The notes beneath the pieces are model-generated. The model saw only the letters and a list, made by a program, of their open reading frames with translations. It was not told where the DNA came from and made no database searches. Position numbers and translations under genes: made by a program. From assembly GCA_017853175.1 (NCBI GenBank), contig JAFMKA010000003.1, positions 1 through 64,000 on the forward strand: 64,000 nucleotides of DNA, written 5' to 3'. Shown one piece after another: positions 16,360 through 25,306 of this stretch (position 1 is its first letter; each line of letters opens with the position of its first letter). This DNA is from Steroidobacteraceae bacterium. Lineage in GTDB: Bacteria; Pseudomonadota; Gammaproteobacteria; Steroidobacterales; Steroidobacteraceae.

Positions 16360-17322
16360 TCAGCGAGTCGCGCGCCGGCGGTGAACGAGATCGATGGCGA
16401 GCTCGACGGCGGCGCGCAAGCTGCCGACATCGGCGCGTCCAGTGCCGGCGAGTGTGAGTGCAGTGCCGTGATCCACGGACGTTCTAATTATCGGTAGGCC
16501 GAGCGTCACGTTGACCGCATGGCCGAAGCCGGCGTGTTTGAGCACGGGCAGCCCCTGGTCGTGAAACATGGCGAGGAAGGCGTCGGCCTTCGCCATTTCG
16601 CGCGGTACGAAGGCCGTATCCGCCGGCAAGGGGCCGAAAGCCTCAATGCCTTCGCGACGCGCGGCGTCGATAGCAGGGCGGATATGTCGGAGTTCTTCGT
16701 CACCGAGCAACCCGGCCTCACCCGCATGAGGGTTGAGCCCGCACACCGCGATACGCGGATTTTTGATGCCGAAAGAGTTCTTTAGATCGGCGTGCATGAT
16801 GCGTAAGAGTTCGAGCACGAGCGGCTGCGTGATCGCGTCCGGCACCCGCCGCAGAGGTAAATGCGTGGTCGCCAACGCAACCCGCAGGCCACCGGCCACG
16901 AGCATCATCACGGGCTTGGGTGTGTCGCAGCGTTCGGCGAGATACTCAGTGTGACCTGAGAAGGGCACGCCCGAGGCGGCGATCACGCTTTTCTGCACGG
17001 GAGCCGTGACCATGGCGTCGTATTGGCCGCGCTTCACGCCCTCGAGCGCGTCATCGAGAAGGCCGACGACGTAGGCAGCGTTACGAACATCGAGTGTGCC
17101 GGCGATCGAGGGCGCCGAGAGTGGGCGATGCACAACGGTCAGTCGATCGAGCGTCGTGCCGGCAGGTGCGCGCGCCTCGAGCAGTGACTGATCGACGAGG
17201 CAATGAAGCTCGCAAGGCGGCAGGTCTACGCTCGTCAGTTGCGCGCAGAGCTCGGGGCCGATGCCTGCGGGCTCACCCGACGTGATGATGATCCGCGGGT
17301 GTTCAGCTCTTGATGTCGACAT
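16360..17322 (-). CDS. pdxA: 4-hydroxythreonine-4-phosphate dehydrogenase
   Basis: PdxA oxidises 4-phosphohydroxy-L-threonine in the deoxyxylulose-5-phosphate-dependent pathway to vitamin B6. The protein has 320 residues with IITSGEPAGIGPEL at the N-terminus, FSGHTEYLAERC, NPHAGEAGLLG, and KADAFLAMFHDQGLPVLK, which includes metal-binding His residues. ATG 17322 gives the right N-terminus and overlaps the 3' end of surA by 20 bases. PLP is the cofactor of several enzymes encoded nearby (GcvP, Dat, the decarboxylase and the desulfurase). Confidence 0.95.
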   Translation of the reverse strand: MSTSRAEHPRIIITSGEPAGIGPELCAQLTSVDLPPCELHCLVDQSLLEARAPAGTTLDRLTVVHRPLSAPSIAGTLDVRNAAYVVGLLDDALEGVKRGQYDAMVTAPVQKSVIAASGVPFSGHTEYLAERCDTPKPVMMLVAGGLRVALATTHLPLRRVPDAITQPLVLELLRIMHADLKNSFGIKNPRIAVCGLNPHAGEAGLLGDEELRHIRPAIDAARREGIEAFGPLPADTAFVPREMAKADAFLAMFHDQGLPVLKHAGFGHAVNVTLGLPIIRTSVDHGTALTLAGTGRADVGSLRAAVELAIDLVHRRRATR

Positions 17323-18625
17323 ACGCCTCGTCGCGCAGCCGACGCAGCCAGAGCTCGGTTTCTTCGTCTGCCTTACTCTCTCGGAGCTGCATGAACGCCC
17401 GCTGGCGACGCAGCTCTTCGGTGTTATCGAATTGTCGGCGGCCGAGCAACTGAACGATGTGCCAGCCGAACTGCGTGCGGAACGGTTCGCTGATTTCGTT
17501 GGGCGAAAGCCTTCCGAGCGCCGCATCGAATTCTGGAACGAACGTGCCCGGTGCCGTCCAGCCGAGGTCGCCTCCGTCAGCCGCAGAGCCCGGATCTTCG
17601 GAGAGCGTCTTGGCGAGCACCGAGAACTCTTCACCCTTGAGAATGCGGTCACGGACGTCGCGCAAGCGCTGTTGTACGGTGGCGTCGTCCTGAATCTCGG
17701 TGGGCTTCAGCAGGATGTGACGCGCATGGGTCTGTTCGATGACGACCTGTTGATCGGCACCTCGAATTTCATTGAGACGGACGATGTGATAACCCGAGGG
17801 CGTACGCAGCGGTTCGCTAATTTCGCCGGGTTTGAGACCCACCACGAGATCGGCGAGTACGGTCGGGATTTCCGGACCGCGACGCCAGCCGAGCGCACCG
17901 CCCTCGAGAGCCGTCTGGCTGTTGGAGTAGGCGACGGCGAGCTTCGCGAAATCTTCGCCACCCTTTGCGCGATCGAAGACCTCTTGCGCGCGACGCGATG
18001 CCTGGTCGAGTTGCGCGGGCGTGGCTTCCTGCGGCACGGCGATCAGGATGTGCGACAGGTTGTATTCATTGAGCTCTGAAGGACGCGATTTTTGCTTATC
18101 GAGAAATTGCTCGAGCTCGCGAGGTGAAACGTTGATACGCTGGATGACGTCACGCTGTTGCAGCACTTGGAGCGTCATTTCGCGACGCACGCTCTCTCGG
18201 TAGGACGCGTAGTCGATGCCTTGTTGGGTGAGCGCAGTCGGAAGTTGCGCAAGGGGAATGCCGTTGCGCTGTGCGACGTCGGCGAGCGCCTGGTTGAGCG
18301 ACTCGTCACCGATACGAATGCCTGCGCGCTGAGCGCGCTGCATCTGAATCTCTTGGAGAATGAGTCGATCGAGCACCTGCTGGCGCAGCACCGAGGCTGG
18401 CGGCATTTCGAGGCCTTGAGCCTGCAATCGACCGGCGATGACTTGAATCTGTTCTTCGAGTTCGCTCGTGAGGACGACTCCGTCGTTCACGACTGCGGCG
18501 ACACGGTCGAGCATCACGCCCTTATCGGAGAGCGAGCGCTGCGCGAGAGCAGGCGTTGTCGAGAGCAGGAGGGCTAGGCCGAGAGCCGAGAAACGAGACA
18601 GGGCAGGTCGCAGTGCAAGCGTCAT
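17303..18625 (-). CDS. surA: Periplasmic chaperone / peptidyl-prolyl isomerase SurA
   Basis: SurA escorts unfolded outer-membrane proteins across the periplasm to BAM; LptD is a classic client. The protein has 440 residues. A signal peptide (about residues 1-28, ending TPALAQ) is followed by a SurA_N domain (VAAVVNDGVVLTSELEEQI) and two parvulin domains near 180-275 and 290-390, each with the LGW and FGWHIVQL/SGYHIVRL type motifs. It starts 25 bases after the lptD stop. Confidence 0.95.
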   Translation of the reverse strand: MTLALRPALSRFSALGLALLLSTTPALAQRSLSDKGVMLDRVAAVVNDGVVLTSELEEQIQVIAGRLQAQGLEMPPASVLRQQVLDRLILQEIQMQRAQRAGIRIGDESLNQALADVAQRNGIPLAQLPTALTQQGIDYASYRESVRREMTLQVLQQRDVIQRINVSPRELEQFLDKQKSRPSELNEYNLSHILIAVPQEATPAQLDQASRRAQEVFDRAKGGEDFAKLAVAYSNSQTALEGGALGWRRGPEIPTVLADLVVGLKPGEISEPLRTPSGYHIVRLNEIRGADQQVVIEQTHARHILLKPTEIQDDATVQQRLRDVRDRILKGEEFSVLAKTLSEDPGSAADGGDLGWTAPGTFVPEFDAALGRLSPNEISEPFRTQFGWHIVQLLGRRQFDNTEELRRQRAFMQLRESKADEETELWLRRLRDEAYVDIKS

Positions 18626-18650
18626 GGTGGGTTCCGAAATTCCTGAAAAC

Positions 18651-20954
18651 TCAGCGGCTTAGGCCGACGGGCGAGTATCCCCGAATTGCCTCCTCGAGGA
18701 AAGCATCCGCCGAACTTCCGACACTTGCGAGGCCGTTGAGTTCCAGCTGCAGGTAAATCCCTGTATCGCGTTCGCCGGTGCGACTCGAAACGAAACGGCG
18801 ACCCACGACCCGCAAACGCCAGCAGCACGACTTGTATTCGAGCCCGGCGAAACGATCGAGCGTGCTGCGGTCCTTGAGGTGGTAGATGAATCGCCCATAG
18901 GCATTCCATCGTGGACCGAGCGGCCAGGCTCCCGAGACCTCACCTTGCTCGAGTCGATCGCGCTGAAAGCGATAGGCGACGTTGACGGCACGATCGGTAT
19001 CGGGTCGATATTGAAGGCGGACGTGGCTGCGCTGTTGCCGGCTTTCCTCGCTGTCCCATTGCAGACCGAGATTCACGTTCCAGTTTTGCCAAGCGGAAAT
19101 ACCGAGTTGCGCCACGAGGTCGGAGCGTGAGTCGCGGGTCTCTGGTTCTCCGGGGAGTCGTACCCGCGGGCGATCGAAGCGATAGGTTTGGCCGATCGTA
19201 GCCGACAGCAATTGGCGACCCGAGGAGCTGTCGAAAATGCGCGAAGTCACACCGATGCTCGCATGATTGGCATCGGCGATGCGATCGGGGCCGACATAGC
19301 TCGAGGTGCGGAAGAGCTGCACGAAATCGAGATCGGGCAGAGCCGTATCGAAAATCGGTAAATCGTCTTGGTTTCGATAAGGTGTCCAAAGATAAAGCAG
19401 TCGTGGCTCGAGCGTCATCCGAGTTCGAGCCCCGTCAATCGTATTTCGCTCGAGTCGAAGTCCGGTATCGAGCGCCGCGTAAGGCAGGGAGCGCGAGAGC
19501 TGATCCTCGGCGTCCGCGGCACGTTCGAGGTCGTATCGTGTGTAGCGCCAGCCCACGCTAGGCCTCAAGTAATACGCAGGCGATCCGACATCGAGACCGA
19601 CTCGAGGAGCGAAGTGAGTACGCCATCCTTCCACGCCGACTTCGCGATCGAAGTTGACGACTTCACTGTCGAATCCGTAGCGCGCCGTGATCGGACCCGC
19701 GCTCTCCCACTCGCCGCTCACTTGCACGTGCGGCAGACGGGCATAGGGTCGGTCGATGGCTTCCAAGGCGCGATCGATCGTTTGGAATTGCTCAGCCTCG
19801 GCCCGCAGATACCAATGCGAGTCTCGATAACTTAGTCGAGCGCTACGCTGGAGAAATGCGGTGCTCGTGCCTTCGGTGCCCGAGGCGAAGTCTTCGAAAT
19901 ATTCGGCATCGCTGACGCTTTGCGCATCGACGTCGAAGCGCCAGCCTGCAGGTAGTTCGCTTCGGTGACGGACTCGCAGCCAGTTTCGGTTGATGTCGCG
20001 TATACCGTCAGATTGCAGGGCATTGAGACGCAGATCACCCCGATGCGCTCGGGTGAGATAACGAAAACTCGTGCCGAGGTCGACGCCGCGCCGTCCGTAA
20101 AGCGTGGGTTCTAGGGTGAGATCGTAGTTCGGAGCAAGGTTCAGATAATAGGGAAGTTTGATCTCGGCACCGCCGCGAGAGCTATAGCCGACATTCGGAA
20201 ATAGGAAGCCGCTTTTTCTTTGATCGCCTAAAGGAAAAGACAAGTAAGGCAAGTAGAGAATCGGCACGCCCTTGAATTCAATGGCTGCGCTCCGACCTGT
20301 TCCGTTGCGAGCCCGCGTGTCGAGTTCGATACGACTCGCCCGAATTCTCCAGTCCGGCGAGCTCTCCGGGCAGGTGGTGAACCACACGCGTGACAGCGTG
20401 ACCTTGCCGTCTATCCCCAACTCCAGTCCGTCGGCGGCGCCGCGTGCGGGCTCCTCGGGCATTTCGAAACGCGTATCGGCGAAGGCGGCGCCCCCCGCAG
20501 GGTCGTACCGGCCGGAGCGACCTTCGACTTGTAGAACGGGATCGCGATAACGCAGCAAACCCCTCATCGAGAACTCACGCGCCTTGGCGTCATACGTGAC
20601 ATCTTCGGCGCTCAACGTTCGATTGCCCTGCCGGATCGCCACGCGCCCGCTCAGGGCTGCATCGCCGGTCACTCCGAGCGTTGCTGCATCACTCGATACT
20701 TCAACCTCTTCGTCGGGGGGTTCGAGTGCTGTGGGTGTGGCAGGAGCGACACCTGGTTCGGGCAACTTGGCATCTCGCACGAGCGCATCGGGTACGGCCG
20801 AGGGGGCGGGGCATCGCATCGGAGGGTTGGACCCCTCGGGAGCGGACGGCTCGAAACCCGGCGTCGCTGCCTCAAGATCGAAGACCCCGATGAGGCTACC
20901 TGCGAACGAAGCCGCGCAGGCGATGAAACGGACGATGCGACGCGGCGGGGTCAT
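18651..20954 (-). CDS. lptD: LPS-assembly protein LptD (outer-membrane beta-barrel)
   Basis: LptD with LptE inserts lipopolysaccharide into the outer leaflet. The protein is 767 residues from ATG 20954, with a signal sequence (about residues 1-29), a periplasmic OstA/LptA-like jellyroll (about 90-220) and a C-terminal barrel. The disulfide pattern is retained: one Cys near residue 48, one in WFTTCPES, and the adjacent pair in YKSCCWRL near the C-terminus. ATGs also exist at 20966 and 21002, but 20966 overlaps the -10 box and 20954 gives a clean signal peptide. Divergent from amgK. Confidence 0.94.
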   Translation of the reverse strand: MTPPRRIVRFIACAASFAGSLIGVFDLEAATPGFEPSAPEGSNPPMRCPAPSAVPDALVRDAKLPEPGVAPATPTALEPPDEEVEVSSDAATLGVTGDAALSGRVAIRQGNRTLSAEDVTYDAKAREFSMRGLLRYRDPVLQVEGRSGRYDPAGGAAFADTRFEMPEEPARGAADGLELGIDGKVTLSRVWFTTCPESSPDWRIRASRIELDTRARNGTGRSAAIEFKGVPILYLPYLSFPLGDQRKSGFLFPNVGYSSRGGAEIKLPYYLNLAPNYDLTLEPTLYGRRGVDLGTSFRYLTRAHRGDLRLNALQSDGIRDINRNWLRVRHRSELPAGWRFDVDAQSVSDAEYFEDFASGTEGTSTAFLQRSARLSYRDSHWYLRAEAEQFQTIDRALEAIDRPYARLPHVQVSGEWESAGPITARYGFDSEVVNFDREVGVEGWRTHFAPRVGLDVGSPAYYLRPSVGWRYTRYDLERAADAEDQLSRSLPYAALDTGLRLERNTIDGARTRMTLEPRLLYLWTPYRNQDDLPIFDTALPDLDFVQLFRTSSYVGPDRIADANHASIGVTSRIFDSSSGRQLLSATIGQTYRFDRPRVRLPGEPETRDSRSDLVAQLGISAWQNWNVNLGLQWDSEESRQQRSHVRLQYRPDTDRAVNVAYRFQRDRLEQGEVSGAWPLGPRWNAYGRFIYHLKDRSTLDRFAGLEYKSCCWRLRVVGRRFVSSRTGERDTGIYLQLELNGLASVGSSADAFLEEAIRGYSPVGLSR

Positions 20955-20964
20955 GGCTGCGGAC

Positions 20965-20972
20965 ATTATAAT
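20965..20972. promoter_or_regulatory. Self-complementary ATTATAAT: possible bidirectional -10 for lptD and amgK
   Basis: The 8-bp palindrome reads TATAAT on both strands (20967-20972 on plus, 20970-20965 on minus). On minus it lies 10 bases before the lptD ATG; on plus it lies 35 bases before the amgK TTG. No strong -35 is visible in either direction. Confidence 0.45.
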
Positions 20973-21007
20973 GGCGGCCCTTCCCGAGACCGTGGGTTTC
21001 AAAGCTC

Positions 21008-22045
21008 TTGTCGGACACCCGTTTCGAACTTCTGTCGCGCTGGGTCACGCACGATCTTGGCCTAGGGGCGACCCGCGTCGAGGTGGCCTCTGCGGATGCC
21101 AGTTTTCGCCGTTACTTTCGGGCCTTTCTGCCAGACGGCAGCAGTCGCGTAGTGATGGATGCGCCGCCGGCGCAGGAAGACATCGGGCCTTATTTGAAGG
21201 TGGCGAGCTTGTTGCACCGTGCGGGCGTGCACGTTCCTGTGATCCATGCAGTCGATCGCGAGCGTGGCTTTGTTTTGCTGGAAGATCTCGGTTCGACGCC
21301 GTTTTTGCCAGAGCTGCGCAAGCCCGGCCGAGCGCCAATTTTGTATTCGGCTGCACTCGATACTCTGGCGCGTATCCAGATCGATGCGCTCGACTCGGCG
21401 CGAGAGCTCGCGCCCTACGATGCAGCGGCCTTGCGTCGAGAGCTCGAACTCATGCCCGAGTGGTTCTGCGGCCGACATCTGCAGATTTCTCTCAGTGAAG
21501 CAGAGAAGGAGTTGATCGAGCGGACATTTCTTTGGCTGATTGATCAGGCGCTTGCTCAGCCGGTGGTCTTCGTTCACCGTGACTATCACTCGCGAAACTT
21601 GATGGTGTTGCCCCACGACGATGTGGGCGTCATCGATTTTCAGGATGCGTTGGCGGGCCCGGTGGGGTACGACCTCGTCTCTCTCCTCAAAGATTGTTAT
21701 ATCTCCTGGCCGCGTGCCGAGGTCGAGCGTCTCGTGCTCGCCCATCGGAAGAGGTTGCTCGAGCGCGGGGCTTCGTCGCTGGCAGGTTCGAGCGATCGCG
21801 AGTTCCTGCGCTGGTTCGATCTGATCGGCGTACAGCGCCATATCAAGGTTCTGGGCATCTTCGCGCGCCTCTGGTGGCGCGACGGCAAGGCGGGTTATCT
21901 CGACGATCTGCCGCTGACCCTCGACTACGTACGCGATGCGGCCGCGAGGCATGTCGAGTTACGCGAGTTCGTTTTGTGGCTCGAGCAGCGCATTGTTCCG
22001 CTGTTGGCTACGGCCAATCTTCGCGCGCGCGAGGGCAAAGCCTGA
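21008..22045 (+). CDS. amgK: N-acetylmuramate/N-acetylglucosamine anomeric kinase AmgK
   Basis: AmgK phosphorylates recovered MurNAc (and GlcNAc) at C1 so that MurU can rebuild UDP-MurNAc without de novo synthesis; this bypass gives intrinsic fosfomycin tolerance in pseudomonads. The protein is 345 residues with an aminoglycoside-phosphotransferase fold: ASADASFRRYFR (ATP loop), FVHRDYHSRNLMV (catalytic Asp) and VGVIDFQDALAGPVGYD (metal Asp). The start appears to be TTG 21008. The position beside lptD and followed by murU matches Pseudomonas. The stop overlaps the murU start by one base. Confidence 0.92.
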   Translation: MSDTRFELLSRWVTHDLGLGATRVEVASADASFRRYFRAFLPDGSSRVVMDAPPAQEDIGPYLKVASLLHRAGVHVPVIHAVDRERGFVLLEDLGSTPFLPELRKPGRAPILYSAALDTLARIQIDALDSARELAPYDAAALRRELELMPEWFCGRHLQISLSEAEKELIERTFLWLIDQALAQPVVFVHRDYHSRNLMVLPHDDVGVIDFQDALAGPVGYDLVSLLKDCYISWPRAEVERLVLAHRKRLLERGASSLAGSSDREFLRWFDLIGVQRHIKVLGIFARLWWRDGKAGYLDDLPLTLDYVRDAAARHVELREFVLWLEQRIVPLLATANLRAREGKA

Positions 22046-22761
22046 TGAGGGCGATGATTCTTGCGGCCGGTCGCGGCGAGCGCATGCGGCCGCTGACCGA
22101 CGAGCGTCCGAAACCTTTGCTCGAGGTCGGTGGTCGTTCTCTGCTCGAGTGGCACTTGGCGGCGCTCGCGCGCGCGGGCATCTGTGACCTCGTCATCAAC
22201 CATGCATGGCTCGGCGAGCACATCGTCGAGGCTTTGGGTGACGGTCATCGTCATGGTGTTCGAATTCGCTACAGCGCCGAGGGTGAGGGCGCTCTCGAGA
22301 CGGCGGGCGGCATCATTCAGGCGCTACCGATGCTCGGAGCTGACCCGTTTCTCGTGATCAACGGTGACGTGTGGACGGACTTCGACTTCTCCCGCATTCC
22401 CGCGCTCGATGAGGAGGCACTCGGCGCGCTGATACTGGTGCCGAACCCGCCTCAGCATCCGCGGGGAGACTTCGCCTTGATCGCCCGAAAGCAGGGGGGC
22501 TTCGATATCTTGGCGGACCCGCAGCGTCTCGAAGCGACGGATGCGCCGCCGCGATATACCTTCTCTGGCATCGCGGTCTATCGCCCCGAATTCTTTGCTG
22601 GGTTTGCCCCTGGCCGAAGACCGCTCCTGCCCCTTTTGCGCGGCGCCGCGGCAGCAGGCCGTCTTCGCGGTCGGTTATATCAGGGGCTGTGGTTCGATAT
22701 CGGCACGCCCGACCGTCTGCGCGAGCTGGATGAACGGTTGGCCGGCGGCGCGACCGGTTGA
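22045..22761 (+). CDS. murU: N-acetylmuramate-1-phosphate uridylyltransferase MurU
   Basis: MurU makes UDP-MurNAc from MurNAc-1-P and UTP, completing the AmgK/MurU recycling route. This 238-residue nucleotidyltransferase has ILAAGRGERMRPLTD...KPLLEV (nucleotide loop), DPFLVINGDVWTD (metal Asp) and WFDIGTPDRLRELDE at the C-terminus. ATG 22045 is coupled to amgK (TGATG). An in-frame ORF extends upstream to 21694 inside amgK but has no family similarity. Confidence 0.93.
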   Translation: MRAMILAAGRGERMRPLTDERPKPLLEVGGRSLLEWHLAALARAGICDLVINHAWLGEHIVEALGDGHRHGVRIRYSAEGEGALETAGGIIQALPMLGADPFLVINGDVWTDFDFSRIPALDEEALGALILVPNPPQHPRGDFALIARKQGGFDILADPQRLEATDAPPRYTFSGIAVYRPEFFAGFAPGRRPLLPLLRGAAAAGRLRGRLYQGLWFDIGTPDRLRELDERLAGGATG

Positions 22762-22769
22762 GGGTCGCG

Positions 22770-22782
22770 TACACTTATACGC
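22770..22782 (+). promoter_or_regulatory. -10-like TACACT box 7 nt before the lipA start (possible leaderless promoter)
   Basis: TACACT at 22770-22775, then 7 bases, then ATG 22783. There is no Shine-Dalgarno close to the start. A competing TTATAC is at 22775-22780. Confidence 0.4.
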
Positions 22783-23835
22783 ATGAGCAAGGAACGCCCT
22801 AAAGACACCGTCGAGATCGCCGTGCCCGTACCCGTCGTGCGCAGCGGTGAAAAATATCGCACGCCTCAGGGGTTCTCCGCCATTCGAGATGGCATCAAGA
22901 GCACGGCGGCCGCGCCTTCACGGGTGCCTGGCGGCAAACCGCGTTGGCTGAAGGCGCCGCTCGCGAGCGGTGAAAATTACGACTTCGTTCGACGGACCGT
23001 TCGCGAGCATCGTTTGGCCACGGTGTGCGAGGAGGCGAAGTGCCCCAACATCGGAGAATGCTGGAACGCCGGAACGGCCACCATCATGCTGATGGGCGAA
23101 GTGTGTACGCGTGCGTGTCGCTTCTGCGCGGTCGATACCGGCAATCCGCGCGGTTGGCTCGATCCCGAGGAGCCGCGCAATACCGCGCGCACCGTGGCGC
23201 TCATGAAGCTGCGCTATGTGGTGCTCACCTCCGTCAATCGTGATGACCTACCGGATGGCGGCGCAGCGCATTTCGCCGCAGCCGTCCGCGCAATCAAAGA
23301 AATCTCGCCGCAGACGGCCGTCGAAGCGCTGACTCCCGACTTTCAGGGGGTGATGGCCGATGTCGAAACAGTGGTCGACTCCGGGCTTGAAGTCTTTGCG
23401 CAAAATGTCGAGACCGTGAAACGTCTCACTCATCCCGTTCGTGACCCGCGTGCCGGATACGAGCAGACACTGCGCGTGCTGGCGCACGCCAAGCGCCACA
23501 GACCCGATGTGCTCACCAAAACGAGTCTGATGCTGGGGCTTGGTGAGACCGATGAGGAGATCGTCGAGACTTTCGACGATCTTCGCGCCCACGATGTCGA
23601 TCTGCTGACGCTCGGACAGTATCTGCAGCCGACGGCCAACCATTTACCCGTCGCGCGATTCATCACGCCGGAGCAGTTCGATCGATATCGCGAGTGGGCT
23701 CTCGCGCGCGGGTTCCGCGAATGCGTGTCGGGCCCGCTCGTGCGCTCGAGCTATCGTGCCGAGCAGGCACTCGCCGGCAACAACGCCGGACTCGACAATG
23801 CCGCGCTCGCCGTCAACACCGCCGCTCGTCCGTAA
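22783..23835 (+). CDS. lipA: Lipoyl synthase
   Basis: LipA inserts two sulfurs into protein-bound octanoyl chains, consuming an auxiliary [4Fe-4S] cluster. The protein has 350 residues. The auxiliary cluster Cys set is in [12 protein letters not shown], the radical-SAM set in CTRACRFC, and the C-terminal RSSYRAEQA serine ligand is present. Targets include GcvH, the lipoyl partner of the gcvPB product at the left of the window. Its 3' end overlaps lipB by 38 bases. Confidence 0.97.
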   Translation: MSKERPKDTVEIAVPVPVVRSGEKYRTPQGFSAIRDGIKSTAAAPSRVPGGKPRWLKAPLASGENYDFVRRTVREHRLATVCEEAKCPNIGECWNAGTATIMLMGEVCTRACRFCAVDTGNPRGWLDPEEPRNTARTVALMKLRYVVLTSVNRDDLPDGGAAHFAAAVRAIKEISPQTAVEALTPDFQGVMADVETVVDSGLEVFAQNVETVKRLTHPVRDPRAGYEQTLRVLAHAKRHRPDVLTKTSLMLGLGETDEEIVETFDDLRAHDVDLLTLGQYLQPTANHLPVARFITPEQFDRYREWALARGFRECVSGPLVRSSYRAEQALAGNNAGLDNAALAVNTAARP

Positions 23836-24433
23836 TCTCGGGCGCGCCGCATACCTGCCAACTTGGCAGGCGATGCAACGATTCACCGACGAGCGCGGTC
23901 CCGACACAGCCGACGAAATTTGGGTGGTCGAACACGATCCGGTGTTTACGCTCGGCATGAACGGCGATCCTGCGCATGTGCTTGCCGCCGGCGACATTCC
24001 GGTCGTCAAAGTCGATCGAGGCGGGCAGGTGACGTATCACGGTCCGGGACAGGTGGTCGTTTATCCCCTCATCGATTTGCGTCGAGCGGGTCTTGGGGTG
24101 CGCGATCTCGTGACCGCACTCGAGCAGTCGGTGATCGAATGTGTGGCGAAGTACGGTGTTTCGGCCACTACGCGGCCAAAGGCACCGGGTGTTTACGTGG
24201 ACGGCGCCAAATTGGCGAGTGTCGGCATTCGGGTGCGACGCGGTGCGAGTTATCATGGGATCGCGCTGAACGTCGACATGAACTTGGAGCCGTTTCAGCG
24301 CATCAACCCCTGCGGCTATGAGGGGCTCTCGATGACACAGCTCGCGGCGCTCGGTGCGCCGTCTGATCTGAATCGTGTGGCCGCAGACTTGATCGACGTG
24401 CTGCAACGCCTATTGTCGAGGACTGCCCCATGA
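23798..24433 (+). CDS. lipB: Lipoyl(octanoyl) transferase
   Basis: LipB transfers octanoate from acyl carrier protein to lipoyl domains, the step before LipA. The protein has 211 residues with [27 protein letters not shown] (the conserved RGG...HGPGQ core), the lysine-containing [10 protein letters not shown], and [12 protein letters not shown] followed by INPCGY with the catalytic Cys. ATG 23798 is preferred; an ATG at 23756 would give a longer overlap with lipA. The order lipA-lipB is the reverse of the E. coli cluster, and the stop overlaps folE (ATGA). Confidence 0.94.
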   Translation: MPRSPSTPPLVRNLGRAAYLPTWQAMQRFTDERGPDTADEIWVVEHDPVFTLGMNGDPAHVLAAGDIPVVKVDRGGQVTYHGPGQVVVYPLIDLRRAGLGVRDLVTALEQSVIECVAKYGVSATTRPKAPGVYVDGAKLASVGIRVRRGASYHGIALNVDMNLEPFQRINPCGYEGLSMTQLAALGAPSDLNRVAADLIDVLQRLLSRTAP

Positions 24434-25008
24434 CGCCTCCAAAACCGGTTCCTTCAAAGAAAGAGATCGAAATCGTTCGGAGTCTTCTTGCCTATATCGG
24501 CGAAGACCCTGACCGTGAGGGTCTGCTCGAAACGCCGGCACGTTTTCTGAAAGCATGGGAGGAATACACCCGCGGCTATCGCGAGCGACCTGAAGATATT
24601 CTCAAGTCGTTCGAAGACGGTGCGCAGAGCGTCGACGAGATGGTCATCGTCCGCGATATCCCGGTGTACTCGCTTTGCGAGCACCACCTCGCGCCATTTT
24701 TCGGTAAAGCCTACGTCGGTTACGTGCCCGACAAACGCATTCTCGGGCTTTCAAAGATTTCTCGCCTCGTCGAGATTTTTGGGCGCCGACTGCAGGTGCA
24801 GGAACGTCTGACTAATCAGATTGCTGATGCCCTCGACACCCATCTGCAGCCGCTCGGTGTGGCGGTGGTCATCGAGTGTCGCCACATGTGCATGGAATCT
24901 CGTGGCGTACGCCACACGGGCACGGCGACGGTCACCTCGGCGCTCCGAGGGTCGATAAAGACCAACGCTGATACCCGTCGCGAGTTCTTGTCCTTGATCG
25001 GGCGCTGA
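24430..25008 (+). CDS. folE: GTP cyclohydrolase I
   Basis: FolE converts GTP to 7,8-dihydroneopterin triphosphate, the first step toward folate (and queuosine via a related route). The protein has 192 residues. Zinc ligands are in [11 protein letters not shown] and [12 protein letters not shown], and GLSKISRLV and the [10 protein letters not shown] helix are conserved. It is coupled to lipB by a 4-base overlap and converges with the DUF493 gene across 6 bases. Products FolE and FolA act at opposite ends of the same pathway. Confidence 0.97.
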   Translation: MTPPKPVPSKKEIEIVRSLLAYIGEDPDREGLLETPARFLKAWEEYTRGYRERPEDILKSFEDGAQSVDEMVIVRDIPVYSLCEHHLAPFFGKAYVGYVPDKRILGLSKISRLVEIFGRRLQVQERLTNQIADALDTHLQPLGVAVVIECRHMCMESRGVRHTGTATVTSALRGSIKTNADTRREFLSLIGR

Positions 25009-25018
25009 GAGCTCTCAG
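25005..25018. terminator. 14-bp perfect palindrome carrying both convergent stop codons
   Basis: CTGAGAGCTCTCAG contains the TGA of folE (25006-25008) and, on the other strand, the TGA of the DUF493 gene (25017-25015). It has no loop and no T-tract on either side, so it could be a bidirectional terminator of unusual type or coincidental. Confidence 0.4.
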
Positions 25019-25293
25019 ATCACCATCAACACGCCTTCGGTGGAGACTAAGGCTCCAACGAGGGCAGTCACCTGTTCGCGGCTCTGGGCGACGATCACGT
25101 AAGTGATCGAGATGAAGTTTCCGGCGCCGCTCGCTCGTTCGCTGATGCGCTCAGGAGCGAGATCAGGCGCGTGTTGCAGCACGATGGCATCGATGCGCAT
25201 GCGCAGGCCGCGCTCGCTTCGCCCCACGACCTTGATCGGATAGTCCGTCGGGAAGACGAGGGGGCTGGAAGCGTTCTCGTTGTGATCGGACAT
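25015..25293 (-). CDS. DUF493 family protein (YbeD-like)
   Basis: This 92-residue ACT-like small protein of the YbeD/DUF493 family has DYPIKVVGRSE, a middle SERASGAGNFISITYVI and the C-terminal EGVLMVI strand. Its function is not established; in E. coli ybeD lies between dacA and lipB, and both neighbours are present here. ATG 25293 gives the family start; an in-frame ORF runs 13 codons further upstream into the dat gene. The last gene of the minus-strand cell-wall block. Confidence 0.9.
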   Translation of the reverse strand: MSDHNENASSPLVFPTDYPIKVVGRSERGLRMRIDAIVLQHAPDLAPERISERASGAGNFISITYVIVAQSREQVTALVGALVSTEGVLMVI

Positions 25294-25306
25294 CTCGATC
25301 GCCCGC

